From the NCBI RefSeq assembly GCF_022662495.1, contig NZ_JAKPBU010000009.1, positions 1-64,000 on the forward strand: a stretch of 64,000 bases of DNA. The letters are read 5' to 3'. Under the pieces are notes generated by a model. It ran no database searches, was not told the DNA's origin, and saw only the letters and a program-made list of their open reading frames with translations. The position numbers were made by a program, and so were the translations under genes. Below, one piece after another: positions 12,255 through 20,260 of this stretch (position 1 is its first letter; each line of letters begins with the position of its first letter). The stretch comes from Lysobacter sp. M2-1 (GTDB lineage: Bacteria > Pseudomonadota > Gammaproteobacteria > Xanthomonadales > Xanthomonadaceae).

Positions 12255-12470
12255 TCAGTAATGAGGAGGCGGGGGTTCATCGGCGGGGTCGCCGCCCACC
12301 CCACCACGCCCGTGAGCCAGTTCCGACAGCACCCTGCGCAGCAGCGACGCGCTGTGCTCGGCTTCGCTGCGCGCCACCGCCAGCGCATCGCTCAGCTCCT
12401 GCAGTGCCTGTTCCTGGAACGCGAGCCGCGTTTCCAGTTCGGTGATCCGTGTTTCCAGATCCGTTGTCAT
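12255..12470 (-). CDS. slyX: SlyX family protein
   Basis: A 71-residue protein beginning MTTDLETRITELETRLAFQE, the characteristic SlyX coiled coil, and ending in PPPPHY like other family members. The function is unknown; in enterobacteria it lies beside slyD. Its start is two bases after the ugd stop, so translation is probably coupled. A much longer in-frame extension reaching into ugd exists but has no family similarity. Confidence 0.88.
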   Translation of the reverse strand: MTTDLETRITELETRLAFQEQALQELSDALAVARSEAEHSASLLRRVLSELAHGRGGVGGDPADEPPPPHY

Positions 12471-12472
12471 GC

Positions 12473-13819
12473 TCAAGCGATCGCGATGGACCGACCGCGG
12501 CCGATGCCCCAATAGGCGAGGCCCGCGGCTTCGACTTCGGCCGGATCGTAAAGATTGCGTCCGTCGAAAATCGCCGCGTCGGCGAGCCGCGTCTTCAGCG
12601 CCAGGAAATCGGGACTGCGGAACTGCTTCCATTCCGTCACCACCAGCAGCGCATCGGCGCCGTCCAGCGCCTCGGATCCGCTCTTGCACAGGGCCAGGTC
12701 GCTGCGCTCGCCGTAGATGCGCGTGGTCTCGTGCATCGCTTCCGGATCGAAGGCGCGCACCGTTGCGCCGGCGGCCCATAGCTGCTCCAGCAGCCGGCGG
12801 CTGGAAGCCTCGCGCATGTCGTCGGTGTTCGGCTTGAATGCCAGGCCCCAGAGCGCGAAGGTCTTGCCTCTCAGGGCCGCCTCGCCGCCGTAGTGCCGGA
12901 CCATCAGCTCGAACAGGTGGCTCTTCTGCCGATCGTTGACCGCTTCCACCGCGTCGAGCAGTTCGGCGCGGTAGCCGTTCTGCTGCGCGGTGCGCGCCAG
13001 CGCCTGCACGTCCTTGGGGAAGCACGAGCCGCCGTAGCCCGCGCCGGGATAGATGAAATGCCAGCCGATGCGCGGATCCGAACCGATGCCATGGCGCACA
13101 TGCTCGATGTCCGCACCGACCTTCTCGGCGATGTTCGCGATCTCGTTCATGAAACTGATCTTGGTCGCAAGCATTGCATTGGCCGCGTACTTGGTCAGCT
13201 CGGCCGAGCGCACGTCCATCACCACGATCCGATCGTGATTGCGGTTGAACGGGGCATACAGGCGCTTGAGCTGCTCGACCGCGCGCGGGCTGTCGGCGCC
13301 GATGACGATCCGGTCCGGACGCATGCAGTCTTCGACCGCGGCGCCTTCCTTGAGGAATTCGGGATTGGACACGACGTCGAAACCTACCTGCACGCCGCGC
13401 CGTTGCAGGACGCCCGCGATCTGCGCGCGCACCTTGTCCGCGGTCCCCACCGGCACCGTGGATTTGTCGACCACCACCGCATGGCGTTCGAGGTGTTCGC
13501 CGATGGTTTGCGCCACCGCGAGTACGTACTGCAGGTCCGCGCTGCCGTCTTCGTCGGGCGGCGTGCCGACTGCGATGAAGATGGTCTCCGCATAGGCGAC
13601 GGCAGCGGGCGCGTCGGTCGTGAAACGCAATTTGCCCGTGGCATGGTTGGACTTGACCAGCGGTTCCAGCCCAGGCTCATAGATCGGCAGGATCCCGCGG
13701 TTGAGGCCGTCCACCTTCGCCTGGTCGATGTCGACGCACACGACATCGTGTCCCACTTCCGCAAGGCAGGTGCCGGTGACCAGACCGACATAGCCGGTGC
13801 CGAAGATAGTGACTCGCAT
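12473..13819 (-). CDS. ugd: UDP-glucose 6-dehydrogenase
   Basis: The 448-residue cytoplasmic enzyme oxidises UDP-glucose to UDP-glucuronate with two NAD+, feeding exopolysaccharide, LPS or lipid A modification. It begins [16 protein letters not shown] (GxGxxG at 7-12), has the [21 protein letters not shown] central helix, and carries the catalytic cysteine in [12 protein letters not shown] (C266). An alternative ATG two codons upstream (13825) lies only four bases from the GAGGA ribosome-binding site, whereas 13819 has better spacing and matches the canonical family start. Two bases separate it from slyX. Confidence 0.95.
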   Translation of the reverse strand: MRVTIFGTGYVGLVTGTCLAEVGHDVVCVDIDQAKVDGLNRGILPIYEPGLEPLVKSNHATGKLRFTTDAPAAVAYAETIFIAVGTPPDEDGSADLQYVLAVAQTIGEHLERHAVVVDKSTVPVGTADKVRAQIAGVLQRRGVQVGFDVVSNPEFLKEGAAVEDCMRPDRIVIGADSPRAVEQLKRLYAPFNRNHDRIVVMDVRSAELTKYAANAMLATKISFMNEIANIAEKVGADIEHVRHGIGSDPRIGWHFIYPGAGYGGSCFPKDVQALARTAQQNGYRAELLDAVEAVNDRQKSHLFELMVRHYGGEAALRGKTFALWGLAFKPNTDDMREASSRRLLEQLWAAGATVRAFDPEAMHETTRIYGERSDLALCKSGSEALDGADALLVVTEWKQFRSPDFLALKTRLADAAIFDGRNLYDPAEVEAAGLAYWGIGRGRSIAIA

Positions 13820-13888
13820 CTGCATCTTTCCTCAAAACGAGGCGCCGGACGGAACCGGCGCCGGAACGCACTGGATCTTCCGGATCGC

Positions 13889-14689
13889 TTACTGCGCCGC
13901 CGAAGGCGGCTGCTTGACGATGTCGAGCAGTTCCACTTCGAACGCGAGCGTCGCGTTCGGGCCGAACGGCGCGCCCGGCGGCGGGTTCTCTCCGTAGCCC
14001 AGCTTGGACGGAATCCATAGCTTGTACTTGCTGCCAACCGGCATCAGCAGAATGCCCTCGCGCCAGCCCGGGACCACCTGCGCCAACGGAATCATGGCCG
14101 GTTCGCCGCGATCGTAGGAGCTGTCGAAGACCTTGCCGTCGAGCTCGGTGCCCTTGTACTGCACGCTCACCACGTCGCTTTCCTTCGGCTTGGCGCCCTT
14201 GCCTTCGGTGATGACCTGGTACTGCAGGCCCGAAGCCGTGGTCTTCACCCCCGGCTTCTTCGCATTCTCGGCCAGGAACTTCGTTCCGGCCTCTGCGTTC
14301 TTGCGACCCTTGGCCATCATTTCGGCGATCTGCTTGGCGCGCATCTTCTCGCCGAAGGCGATCTCGACCTGGCTGGCCTGCTCCTCGGTCATCAGCAGCT
14401 TTTCACCGGCCAGCGAGGACTTGATCGCGCGGGCGATGGTGTCGACGCTGACGTCGTCCTTGAGCGGCTCGAGCTGCTTGGCCATCCGCATGCCGATCAT
14501 GTAGCTGGCCTGCTCCTTGTCCGTGGGCAGGCCGGCAATCTTGAGCGCCCCGTCGTCCTTTCCGTCGGCAGCCTGTGCCTTGTCGGCGGCGGGCTCGGCC
14601 GGCTTGTCGGCCGCCTTGTTGCAGGCCGCCAGGAAGGCGAACGTGGCGAGCGCCAGAATGGCGGTACGCATGCGCAGTGGTGAATTCAT
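13889..14689 (-). CDS. FKBP-type peptidyl-prolyl isomerase lipoprotein (FkpA/Mip-like)
   Basis: The 266-residue product has a lipoprotein signal (ILALATFAFLAAC) followed by an acidic linker, one FKBP_N dimerisation domain (about residues 55-135, ASYMIGMRMAKQLEPL), a connecting helix, and a C-terminal FKBP domain (VFDSSYDRGEPA, VVPGWREGILLMPVGSKYKLWIP). It should fold or chaperone proteins in the periplasm. The ATG at 14689 is preceded by GGAG about 14 bases upstream, which is long; an internal ATG at 14671 would still leave a workable signal. The related FKBP gene is immediately upstream on the same strand, 91 bases away. Confidence 0.9.
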   Translation of the reverse strand: MNSPLRMRTAILALATFAFLAACNKAADKPAEPAADKAQAADGKDDGALKIAGLPTDKEQASYMIGMRMAKQLEPLKDDVSVDTIARAIKSSLAGEKLLMTEEQASQVEIAFGEKMRAKQIAEMMAKGRKNAEAGTKFLAENAKKPGVKTTASGLQYQVITEGKGAKPKESDVVSVQYKGTELDGKVFDSSYDRGEPAMIPLAQVVPGWREGILLMPVGSKYKLWIPSKLGYGENPPPGAPFGPNATLAFEVELLDIVKQPPSAAQ

Positions 14690-14780
14690 CGCGATATTGA
14701 CTCCGGTTGGCGGCCGCCAGGGCCGCAGAATCGCAGGGTGCAGGCGGGCCGCTGAACGCGGCCCTGCGCAGGGGTGGGCG

Positions 14781-15746
14781 TTACAGAATGCCCATGAGTT
14801 CCACGTCGAACACGAGCACGGCGTTCGGGCCGATCGGACCACCGGGCGATCCCTGTGCACCATAGCCCAGCTCGCCGGGGATCCAGAAACGGTACTTCGC
14901 GCCGACGGGCATCAACGCCAGGCCTTCCTGCCAGCCCGCGATCACCCCGCCGAGCGGAAATTCCGCCGGCTGGCCGCGATCGTAGGAACTGTCGAACACG
15001 GTGCCGTCCAGCAGCGTGCCGCGATAGTTCACGCGCACGTTGTCGCCGGGCTTGGGCCGTGGGCCGGTGCCCTGGCGCAGCACCATGTACTGCAGACCCG
15101 AAGGCGTGGTGAAAACGCCCTTGACGGCCTTGTTCCCGGTCAGGAACGTCGTGCCTTCGGCCTTGTTCTTCTCGCCCAGCGCCGCGGCCTGGGCCTGCAG
15201 CTTGCCCTGGATCCGCTGCGAGAACGCCGCACGGGTCGCATTGGCCTCCTCGTCGCCAAGCAGCGGCTTGCCGCCGGCCAAAGTCGAGCGCAGCGCCTGC
15301 ATGAAGACCGCGAAATCGATCTCGTCGGCGATCGGTGCCAGCGAGCGTCCGACGTCCGCGCCCACCAGCAGGCCGACCTTGTCCTTGGCCGGCGCGGCCA
15401 CCGGGGTGCCGGGCGCCTGACCGGGCGGCGTCTGTCCGCGCCGCGCGGCAATCGTCTGCATCAGCGCCTGCCCCACCTGACGGGTCTGGGCCTCGTCGAG
15501 CAGCGGTTTGCCGCCATCGAACGCGTTGCGCACCGCACGCTCGAACGCCGTCAGGTCGATGTCGCCCTTGACCGGCTCGATCGAACGCCCGACATCCATT
15601 CCGACCATGTAGCTCACCTTGTCGCGTTCGCTGGCGAGTTCGGCCTTGTCCCCCGGTCGAGCCGGTGCCGGGCTTTGCGCCGCAGCGCCGAACGCCGCGG
15701 CCAGGCCCATCGCGAGCGCAACCAGACCGCGCATGTATGACTTCAT
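14781..15746 (-). CDS. FKBP-type peptidyl-prolyl isomerase with duplicated FKBP_N domain
   Basis: The 321-residue exported protein has an Ala-rich Sec signal ending AAFGAAAQ (about residue 24). Two FKBP_N-like units follow, at residues 38-102 (SYMVGMDVGRSIEPV) and 121-190 (GLLVGADVGRSLAPI), then one FKBP catalytic domain at about 215-321 (VFDSSYDRGQPA, LGYGAQGSPGGPIGP). Ordinary Mip/FkpA proteins have one N-terminal dimerisation unit. I chose ATG 15746 because GGAG lies six bases upstream; ATGs at 15758 and 15773 lack a site. It is probably a recent paralogue of the neighbouring FKBP gene. Confidence 0.9.
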   Translation of the reverse strand: MKSYMRGLVALAMGLAAAFGAAAQSPAPARPGDKAELASERDKVSYMVGMDVGRSIEPVKGDIDLTAFERAVRNAFDGGKPLLDEAQTRQVGQALMQTIAARRGQTPPGQAPGTPVAAPAKDKVGLLVGADVGRSLAPIADEIDFAVFMQALRSTLAGGKPLLGDEEANATRAAFSQRIQGKLQAQAAALGEKNKAEGTTFLTGNKAVKGVFTTPSGLQYMVLRQGTGPRPKPGDNVRVNYRGTLLDGTVFDSSYDRGQPAEFPLGGVIAGWQEGLALMPVGAKYRFWIPGELGYGAQGSPGGPIGPNAVLVFDVELMGIL

Positions 15747-15837
15747 CGACAACTCCATAAAGGTGTGGCGCATCGCACGAGGCGACGCGATCAGCTGCGT
15801 ATTCTCGCGGCTGCAGGTTGCAGCGGCAATCTCCGCC

Positions 15838-16413
15838 TCAGCGGGCCGGAGCTGGTGCCTGCGGATGTGGCGCCTGCAGCGCAGCTTCGATTGCGGCCAC
15901 CAGCGCGGGATCGTCCGGCGCGGTCTTGCTGCCGTAGCCGGCGATCAACCGTCCGTCGCGGCCGATCAGATACTTGTGGAAGTTCCACTGCGGCTCCTGT
16001 CCGCTGGCCTCGGCGAGATCGCGATACAGCGGCGTGGCCTGTTTGCCCACCACATGCACCTTCTCGAACATCGGGAATTTGACCCCGTAGGTGAGCGTGC
16101 AGAACTGCTGGATCTGTTTCTCGTCCTCGAACTCCTGGCTCTTGAAGTCGCCGGACGGGAAACCGAGCACGGCGAATCCCTTGCCACCGTACTTCGCATG
16201 CAGCGCCTCGAGACCCTCGAACTGCGGCGTGAAGCCGCATTTGCTCGCGGTATTGACCACCAGCAGCACGTTGCCGGCGTAGGTCTGGCGCAGATTGACC
16301 GGCGCTTTCCCCGCGAGCGGCCGGAAATCGTGATCCAGCAACGCCTCGCCAGCCAGGGCGGGCAGCGCCGCCAAGCTCATCAATGCGACGCAAATCATTG
16401 ATTTAAAATGCAT
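15838..16413 (-). CDS. Exported glutathione peroxidase family protein
   Basis: The 191-residue product carries a signal peptide (ICVALMSLAALPALAGEA) and a thioredoxin-fold glutathione peroxidase domain. The peroxidatic cysteine is C59 in NTASKCGFTPQFEGLE, and the active-site Trp is in the conserved WNFHKYL. The second family motif, normally FPCNQF, reads FPSGDF here, so the usual second cysteine and the Gln-Asn pair are replaced; only FKSQEF remains recognisable. It may reduce peroxides in the periplasm using another thiol donor. An AT-richer stretch upstream (16414-16470) probably holds its promoter. Confidence 0.85.
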   Translation of the reverse strand: MHFKSMICVALMSLAALPALAGEALLDHDFRPLAGKAPVNLRQTYAGNVLLVVNTASKCGFTPQFEGLEALHAKYGGKGFAVLGFPSGDFKSQEFEDEKQIQQFCTLTYGVKFPMFEKVHVVGKQATPLYRDLAEASGQEPQWNFHKYLIGRDGRLIAGYGSKTAPDDPALVAAIEAALQAPHPQAPAPAR

Positions 16414-16481
16414 TTCTTCCCGTATCAGTCAACTATAAGGCAAGTATGACTTTAGTTGGGCGGAATTGTTCACCGCCCCGC

Positions 16482-16509
16482 TTGACTGCCTGTGTTTTGG
16501 TGTTATAGT
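16482..16509 (+). promoter_or_regulatory. Promoter of the YtrA-regulated operon
   Basis: TTGACT (16482-16487) and TATAGT (16504-16509) are separated by 16 bases and lie about 30 bases upstream of the first gene. It is one of the best sigma70-like promoters in the window. CTTGACT (16481-16487) and AGTCAAG (16523-16529) also form a perfect 7-base inverted repeat spanning the whole promoter. Confidence 0.75.
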
Positions 16510-16522
16510 TTAATACAACACC
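16499..16522 (+). promoter_or_regulatory. YtrA-type operator GGTG-N16-CACC
   Basis: GGTGTT (16499-16504) and AACACC (16517-16522) form a palindrome of the exact GGTG-N16-CACC layout that I recall being reported for Xanthomonas YtrA-type GntR regulators. It covers the -10 box, so binding would block transcription. The regulator is encoded second in the operon, which implies autorepression. Confidence 0.7.
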
Positions 16523-16538
16523 AGTCAAGGAACACGCC

Positions 16539-16877
16539 ATGAACGCCCTGGCCCGTACCCGGCACAAGCTTCACAACAGCCTCATGGGCTTGTTGGCTGT
16601 CGCCACCGTCACGGCGTTCGGCCTGATGGCCGTCCGTCCCCTGCCCTCCGCTCCGGCTGGTGTAGTCCGGACCCAAGTGGAGGCGACCACGGCCACCGTG
16701 CCCGGGACCGAGGTGGCGGTCCAGGCAACCGGGGATGCCCTCGAAATCACGGTGGAGTCGGCGGTCAAGGACCTCGAAGCCGGCGCCGCCGCCGAACCGC
16801 GCAAACCGCTCAAGCCAACCCGCCGCAGCCGCCAGACCCTGGCGATGCCCTATTTCTCGTTCGCAGCGCGGAGCTGA
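16539..16877 (+). CDS. Small membrane or secreted protein, first gene of the ytr operon
   Basis: A 112-residue protein I do not recognise. A basic N-terminus (NALARTRHKLHNS) is followed by one hydrophobic segment (about residues 15-31, LMGLLAVATVTAFGLMAV), a Thr/Val-rich middle and a basic tail ending MPYFSFAARS. AAGGA seven bases upstream supports the start. It is four bases before the GntR gene and under the same promoter, so it probably belongs to the transporter system. It could be a single-pass accessory subunit or an envelope peptide. Confidence 0.75.
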   Translation: MNALARTRHKLHNSLMGLLAVATVTAFGLMAVRPLPSAPAGVVRTQVEATTATVPGTEVAVQATGDALEITVESAVKDLEAGAAAEPRKPLKPTRRSRQTLAMPYFSFAARS

Positions 16878-16881
16878 CCTC

Positions 16882-17253
16882 ATGACCGCGATCCAATGGA
16901 GCGATGGCGCTCCGATCTACCGCCAGCTGAAGGAGCGCGTCATCGCGATGATGCTCGATGGCGTGCTCAAGCCCGGCGACGCCCTGCCGTCCGTGCGCCA
17001 GGTGGCCGCCGAATATCAGCTCAATCCGATCACCGTCTCGCGCGCCTATCAGGAGCTCGCGGACGAAGCACTCGTCGAAAAACGTAGGGGACTGGGGATG
17101 TACGTAACCGATGAAGCATCGAAGAAGCTGCTCGGCAACGAGCGCGAACGCTTCCTGCGCGAGGAATGGCCGCTGGTGCTCGAGCGCATCTCGCGCCTGG
17201 GCCTGAGCCCGGCCGAACTTCTGGATCCGAACAGCAAGTGGAGCACGAAATGA
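16882..17253 (+). CDS. GntR-family transcriptional regulator, YtrA subfamily
   Basis: The 123-residue protein is short for a GntR member. A winged helix (residues 10-75: PIYRQLKERVIAMML, SVRQVAAEYQLNPITVSRAY) is followed only by a brief two-helix tail, which defines the YtrA subfamily. YtrA proteins repress ABC transporter operons and often respond to cell-envelope antibiotics. It overlaps the next gene by four bases (ATGA). The GGTG-N16-CACC palindrome at 16499-16522 is its probable site. Confidence 0.9.
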   Translation: MTAIQWSDGAPIYRQLKERVIAMMLDGVLKPGDALPSVRQVAAEYQLNPITVSRAYQELADEALVEKRRGLGMYVTDEASKKLLGNERERFLREEWPLVLERISRLGLSPAELLDPNSKWSTK

Positions 17254-18128
17254 GCATGCCCATGAACGGCGGCGCCATCGTCACCGCCAGCGGCCTGCGC
17301 AAGGCCTACAAGAACAAGCTTGCACTGGATTCGACCCGGTTCACCATCCAGCCCGGGCGCATCGTCGGCCTGATCGGCCCCAACGGCGCGGGCAAGACCA
17401 CAGCGCTCAAGGCGATCCTCGGCCTGATCCCGTTCGAGGGCGAACTCAACGTCCTCGGCCGCGATCCGCGGACCCAGCGCGACGAGCTGATGAACGATGT
17501 CTGCTTCATCGCCGACGTGGCGGTGCTGCCGCGCTGGATCCGGGTGCGTGAGGCGATCGAGTTCGTCGCAGGGGTGCATCCGCGCTTCGACCACGCCCGC
17601 TGCGACCGCTTCCTGGCCAATACCCAGCTCAAGCCGCAGATGCGCGTACGCGAACTGTCCAAGGGCATGATCGTGCAGCTGCATCTTGCCCTGGTGATGG
17701 CGATCGACGCCAAGCTGCTGGTGCTGGACGAACCGACCCTGGGACTGGACATCCTCTACCGCAAGCAGTTCTACCAGCGTTTGCTGGAGGACTATTTCGA
17801 CGACCAGAAGACCATTCTCATCACCACCCACCAGGTGGAAGAGGTCGAGCACATCCTCACCGATGTGATGTTCATCCGCGACGGCAAGGTAGTGCTGGAT
17901 GCGCCGATGGAAGTGGTCGGCGAGCGCTTCACCGAGGTCCTGGTGGAGGGCGCCCATCTGGATGCCGCGCGCGCGCTCAAGCCGATCGACGAGCGCGCCC
18001 TGCCCTTCGGCAAGACCGTGATGCTGTTCGACGGCCCGCCACAGTCGCAGCTCTCCGCCTACGGCGAAACCCGCACACCCGGCCTGGCCGACCTGTTCGT
18101 CGCCACGATGAAGGGAACCTACGCATGA
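17250..18128 (+). CDS. ABC transporter ATP-binding protein, YtrB-like
   Basis: The 292-residue ATPase has Walker A GPNGAGKT (43-50), a degenerate signature LSKGM in place of LSGGQ, Walker B LLVLDEPT, and the switch histidine in TTHQVEE. The altered signature is usual in the YtrB/BcrA-like exporters that accompany YtrA regulators. It overlaps the regulator upstream and the permease downstream by four bases each, so one polycistronic, coupled transcript is likely. The substrate is unknown; related systems affect resistance to membrane-active or cell-wall compounds. Confidence 0.92.
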   Translation: MSMPMNGGAIVTASGLRKAYKNKLALDSTRFTIQPGRIVGLIGPNGAGKTTALKAILGLIPFEGELNVLGRDPRTQRDELMNDVCFIADVAVLPRWIRVREAIEFVAGVHPRFDHARCDRFLANTQLKPQMRVRELSKGMIVQLHLALVMAIDAKLLVLDEPTLGLDILYRKQFYQRLLEDYFDDQKTILITTHQVEEVEHILTDVMFIRDGKVVLDAPMEVVGERFTEVLVEGAHLDAARALKPIDERALPFGKTVMLFDGPPQSQLSAYGETRTPGLADLFVATMKGTYA

Positions 18129-19213
18129 ACGCCACGATCCGAAACGAAATGGGCGCGGCCGACGGCATGCCCGATGACGGCGCGCCGCGGGCGACCTTCG
18201 CACCCGCACACCGCACCCACGTGTTCAAGCGCCTGCTGCAACGCGAGTTCTGGGAGCACAAGGGCGGCTTCTTCTGGGCGCCGCTGGTGGCCGGAGGCAT
18301 CTTCCTGCTGCTGGCGCTGATGGGTATCGCCGTGGGGGAGGTGGCCAAAAGCCGGATTCCCGACCACGCCGAGGTCAATCTCGACGGCGGCAGCTTCCAG
18401 ATCGCCGGCCTCGACCTGGGGCAGATGACGGACAAGATGTCGCCCAAGGACCTGGCCGAACTGGGCAAAGGCCTGGATCTCGCGCTGTTCATGGCCACGA
18501 GCTGGCCCCTGATCGTGCTCGCCTTCGTGGTGTTCTTCTACTGCCTGGGCGCGCTCTATGACGATCGCAAGGATCGCAGCGTGCTGTTCTGGAAATCGCT
18601 GCCAGTGTCCGACCGCGACACCGTGCTGTCCAAGGTGGCGAGTGCCGCGGTGGTCGCGCCGCTGCTGGCGATCGTCGCCGGGCTGATCACGATGTTCGGT
18701 TTCCTGGTGGTCTTGAGCGGCGTGGTCCTGGTGCACGGCGGCAATCCGGTCACGCTGGTGTGGGGACCGGCCAGCCCGCTCAAGCTCGCTGCGCAGCTGG
18801 CCGCCACCCTACCCGTGTATGCGGTCTGGGCGCTGCCGACGATCGGCTGGCTGCTGCTGTGCTCGGCCTGGGCCCGCAGCAAGCCATTCCTGTGGGCGGT
18901 GATGATCCCGCTGTTCGCGAGCATCTTCGTCTCCTGGTTCGACCTGATGCGATTGTTCAACCTGGACACGGGCTGGTTCTGGAAGCACGTGTTCGGCCGC
19001 CTGCTGTTCAGCGTGGTCCCCGGCAGCGACCTGTTCTACCGCGGCGACACCTTGGAGTTCTCTAACGATGGCATGGAAAACATCGACCAGATGCTGTCGG
19101 TGCAGACCGCGTACGCCGCCTTCCTGCGACCGGAAATCTGGGTGGGCGTGGCCGCCGCCGCGGTCATGATCTTCGCCGCCATCCGCCTGCGCCGCTGGCG
19201 CGACGAGGGGTGA
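18125..19213 (+). CDS. ABC transporter permease
   Basis: A 362-residue integral membrane protein with an N-terminal cytoplasmic stretch (about 45 residues) and roughly six hydrophobic segments: APLVAGGIFLLLALMGIAVG; a large extracytoplasmic loop (about 75-115); WPLIVLAFVVFFYCLGALYD; AAVVAPLLAIVAGLITMFGF and more; and a final IWVGVAAAAVMIFAAIRL. The motif DDRKDRSVLFWKSLPVSD in the cytoplasmic loop is typical of ABC-2 type permeases. It is the membrane partner of the preceding ATPase. Confidence 0.9.
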   Translation: MNATIRNEMGAADGMPDDGAPRATFAPAHRTHVFKRLLQREFWEHKGGFFWAPLVAGGIFLLLALMGIAVGEVAKSRIPDHAEVNLDGGSFQIAGLDLGQMTDKMSPKDLAELGKGLDLALFMATSWPLIVLAFVVFFYCLGALYDDRKDRSVLFWKSLPVSDRDTVLSKVASAAVVAPLLAIVAGLITMFGFLVVLSGVVLVHGGNPVTLVWGPASPLKLAAQLAATLPVYAVWALPTIGWLLLCSAWARSKPFLWAVMIPLFASIFVSWFDLMRLFNLDTGWFWKHVFGRLLFSVVPGSDLFYRGDTLEFSNDGMENIDQMLSVQTAYAAFLRPEIWVGVAAAAVMIFAAIRLRRWRDEG

Positions 19214-19384
19214 GGGAGCGCGACCAGCGGATGCCGTGAATGGCGTCTGCTGCGCCCGGCCAGGGACGGTTGGGCCGGATCCGAAACGAATGTGGCTCGC
19301 CATGGATGACAGCGAAGAGCCGTGGAAGTGGCGACCTTCAAACGACCGGACACCCATCAATTGAACAGGGAAGACAGAACCGAA

Positions 19385-20260
19385 ATGATGCGATCAGTCC
19401 TCCAGACGATACTCGCCGCGATCGCGCTCACGGCAGCCTCCACGGCCCTTGCTGCGGAGGCCGCTCCCGATGCCGAATTCCTGTTCGTCGGCAGCTATCA
19501 CATGGGCAACCCGGGCCAGGACGTGCACAACATGCAGGCCGACGACGTGACCTCGGAACGGCGGCAGGGCGAAATCCGCGAGGTGGCCCGCATGCTCGAA
19601 GCCTACAAACCGACCAAGGTAATGGTCGAGGTGGACACCGCGAAGCAAGGCGAGCTGCAGCAGCGATTCGACCAGTCATGCGGCGGATCTCGCGCGCTGA
19701 CCCGCAACGAAGTCGAGCAGCTGGGGTTCCGGATCGCCTGCGACATGCGGCTGGCGGGTGTTGTCGCCGTCGACTGGAATGACCTGGGGCCGATCAGGGA
19801 CGAAGACAGCATCAACTATCTCAAGGCGGTCGAACGGCACGGACAGCAGCAGACGTACCAGGAACATCTCGCCATCGGCGCGGCGACCAATGCCCAGGAC
19901 CAGCGGACGCTGGAACAGGGGACCGTGCTGGACATGCTTGAGCGCCTGAACTCGCCGACCTGGCTTGAAGCCAACGGCCGCGCCTATTACCGGATCGGGA
20001 TGCTCGGCACGCCGCAGGACCCGATCGGCGCCAACTGGGTGCAGCTCTGGTACGGCCGCAACCTGATGATCTTCAACAACATCGCACGCCGGACCGAGCC
20101 GGGCGACCGCATCCTGGTCATCTACGGTGCCGGACACGGAAACCACCTGCGCCAACTGGCCGCGGATTCTGGCGTCTACCGGGTCCACGACCCATTGGCC
20201 TGGCTTTCCGGCGATCCTGCAGACAGCACAACGCACACCAGCTCACGGAGCCTGCCATGA
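19385..20260 (+). CDS. Exported DUF5694 family protein
   Basis: A 291-residue product with a Sec signal (LAAIALTAASTALAAEA, cleavage near residue 25). The mature part has GSYHMGNPGQD near its start, a KVMVEVD strand and a C-terminal RILVIYGAGHGNHLRQL motif, which together resemble DUF5694, a TraB/ChaN-like fold. No reaction is established. Two adjacent ATGs (19385, 19388) start it; the nearest purine-rich site (GGGAAGA) is over ten bases away. It overlaps the next gene by four bases, so the two exported proteins are made together. Confidence 0.8.
   Translation: MMRSVLQTILAAIALTAASTALAAEAAPDAEFLFVGSYHMGNPGQDVHNMQADDVTSERRQGEIREVARMLEAYKPTKVMVEVDTAKQGELQQRFDQSCGGSRALTRNEVEQLGFRIACDMRLAGVVAVDWNDLGPIRDEDSINYLKAVERHGQQQTYQEHLAIGAATNAQDQRTLEQGTVLDMLERLNSPTWLEANGRAYYRIGMLGTPQDPIGANWVQLWYGRNLMIFNNIARRTEPGDRILVIYGAGHGNHLRQLAADSGVYRVHDPLAWLSGDPADSTTHTSSRSLP

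Noticed and set aside
12255-13025. A 256-residue frame containing SlyX at its C-terminus.
   Set aside because: Only the last 71 residues look like a protein family; the rest overlaps ugd and is a shadow.
14687-14697. ATCGCGATAT at the FKBP lipoprotein start as a second SahR site.
   Set aside because: It lacks the second palindrome and full symmetry; ATCGCGAT is common by chance in GC-rich DNA.
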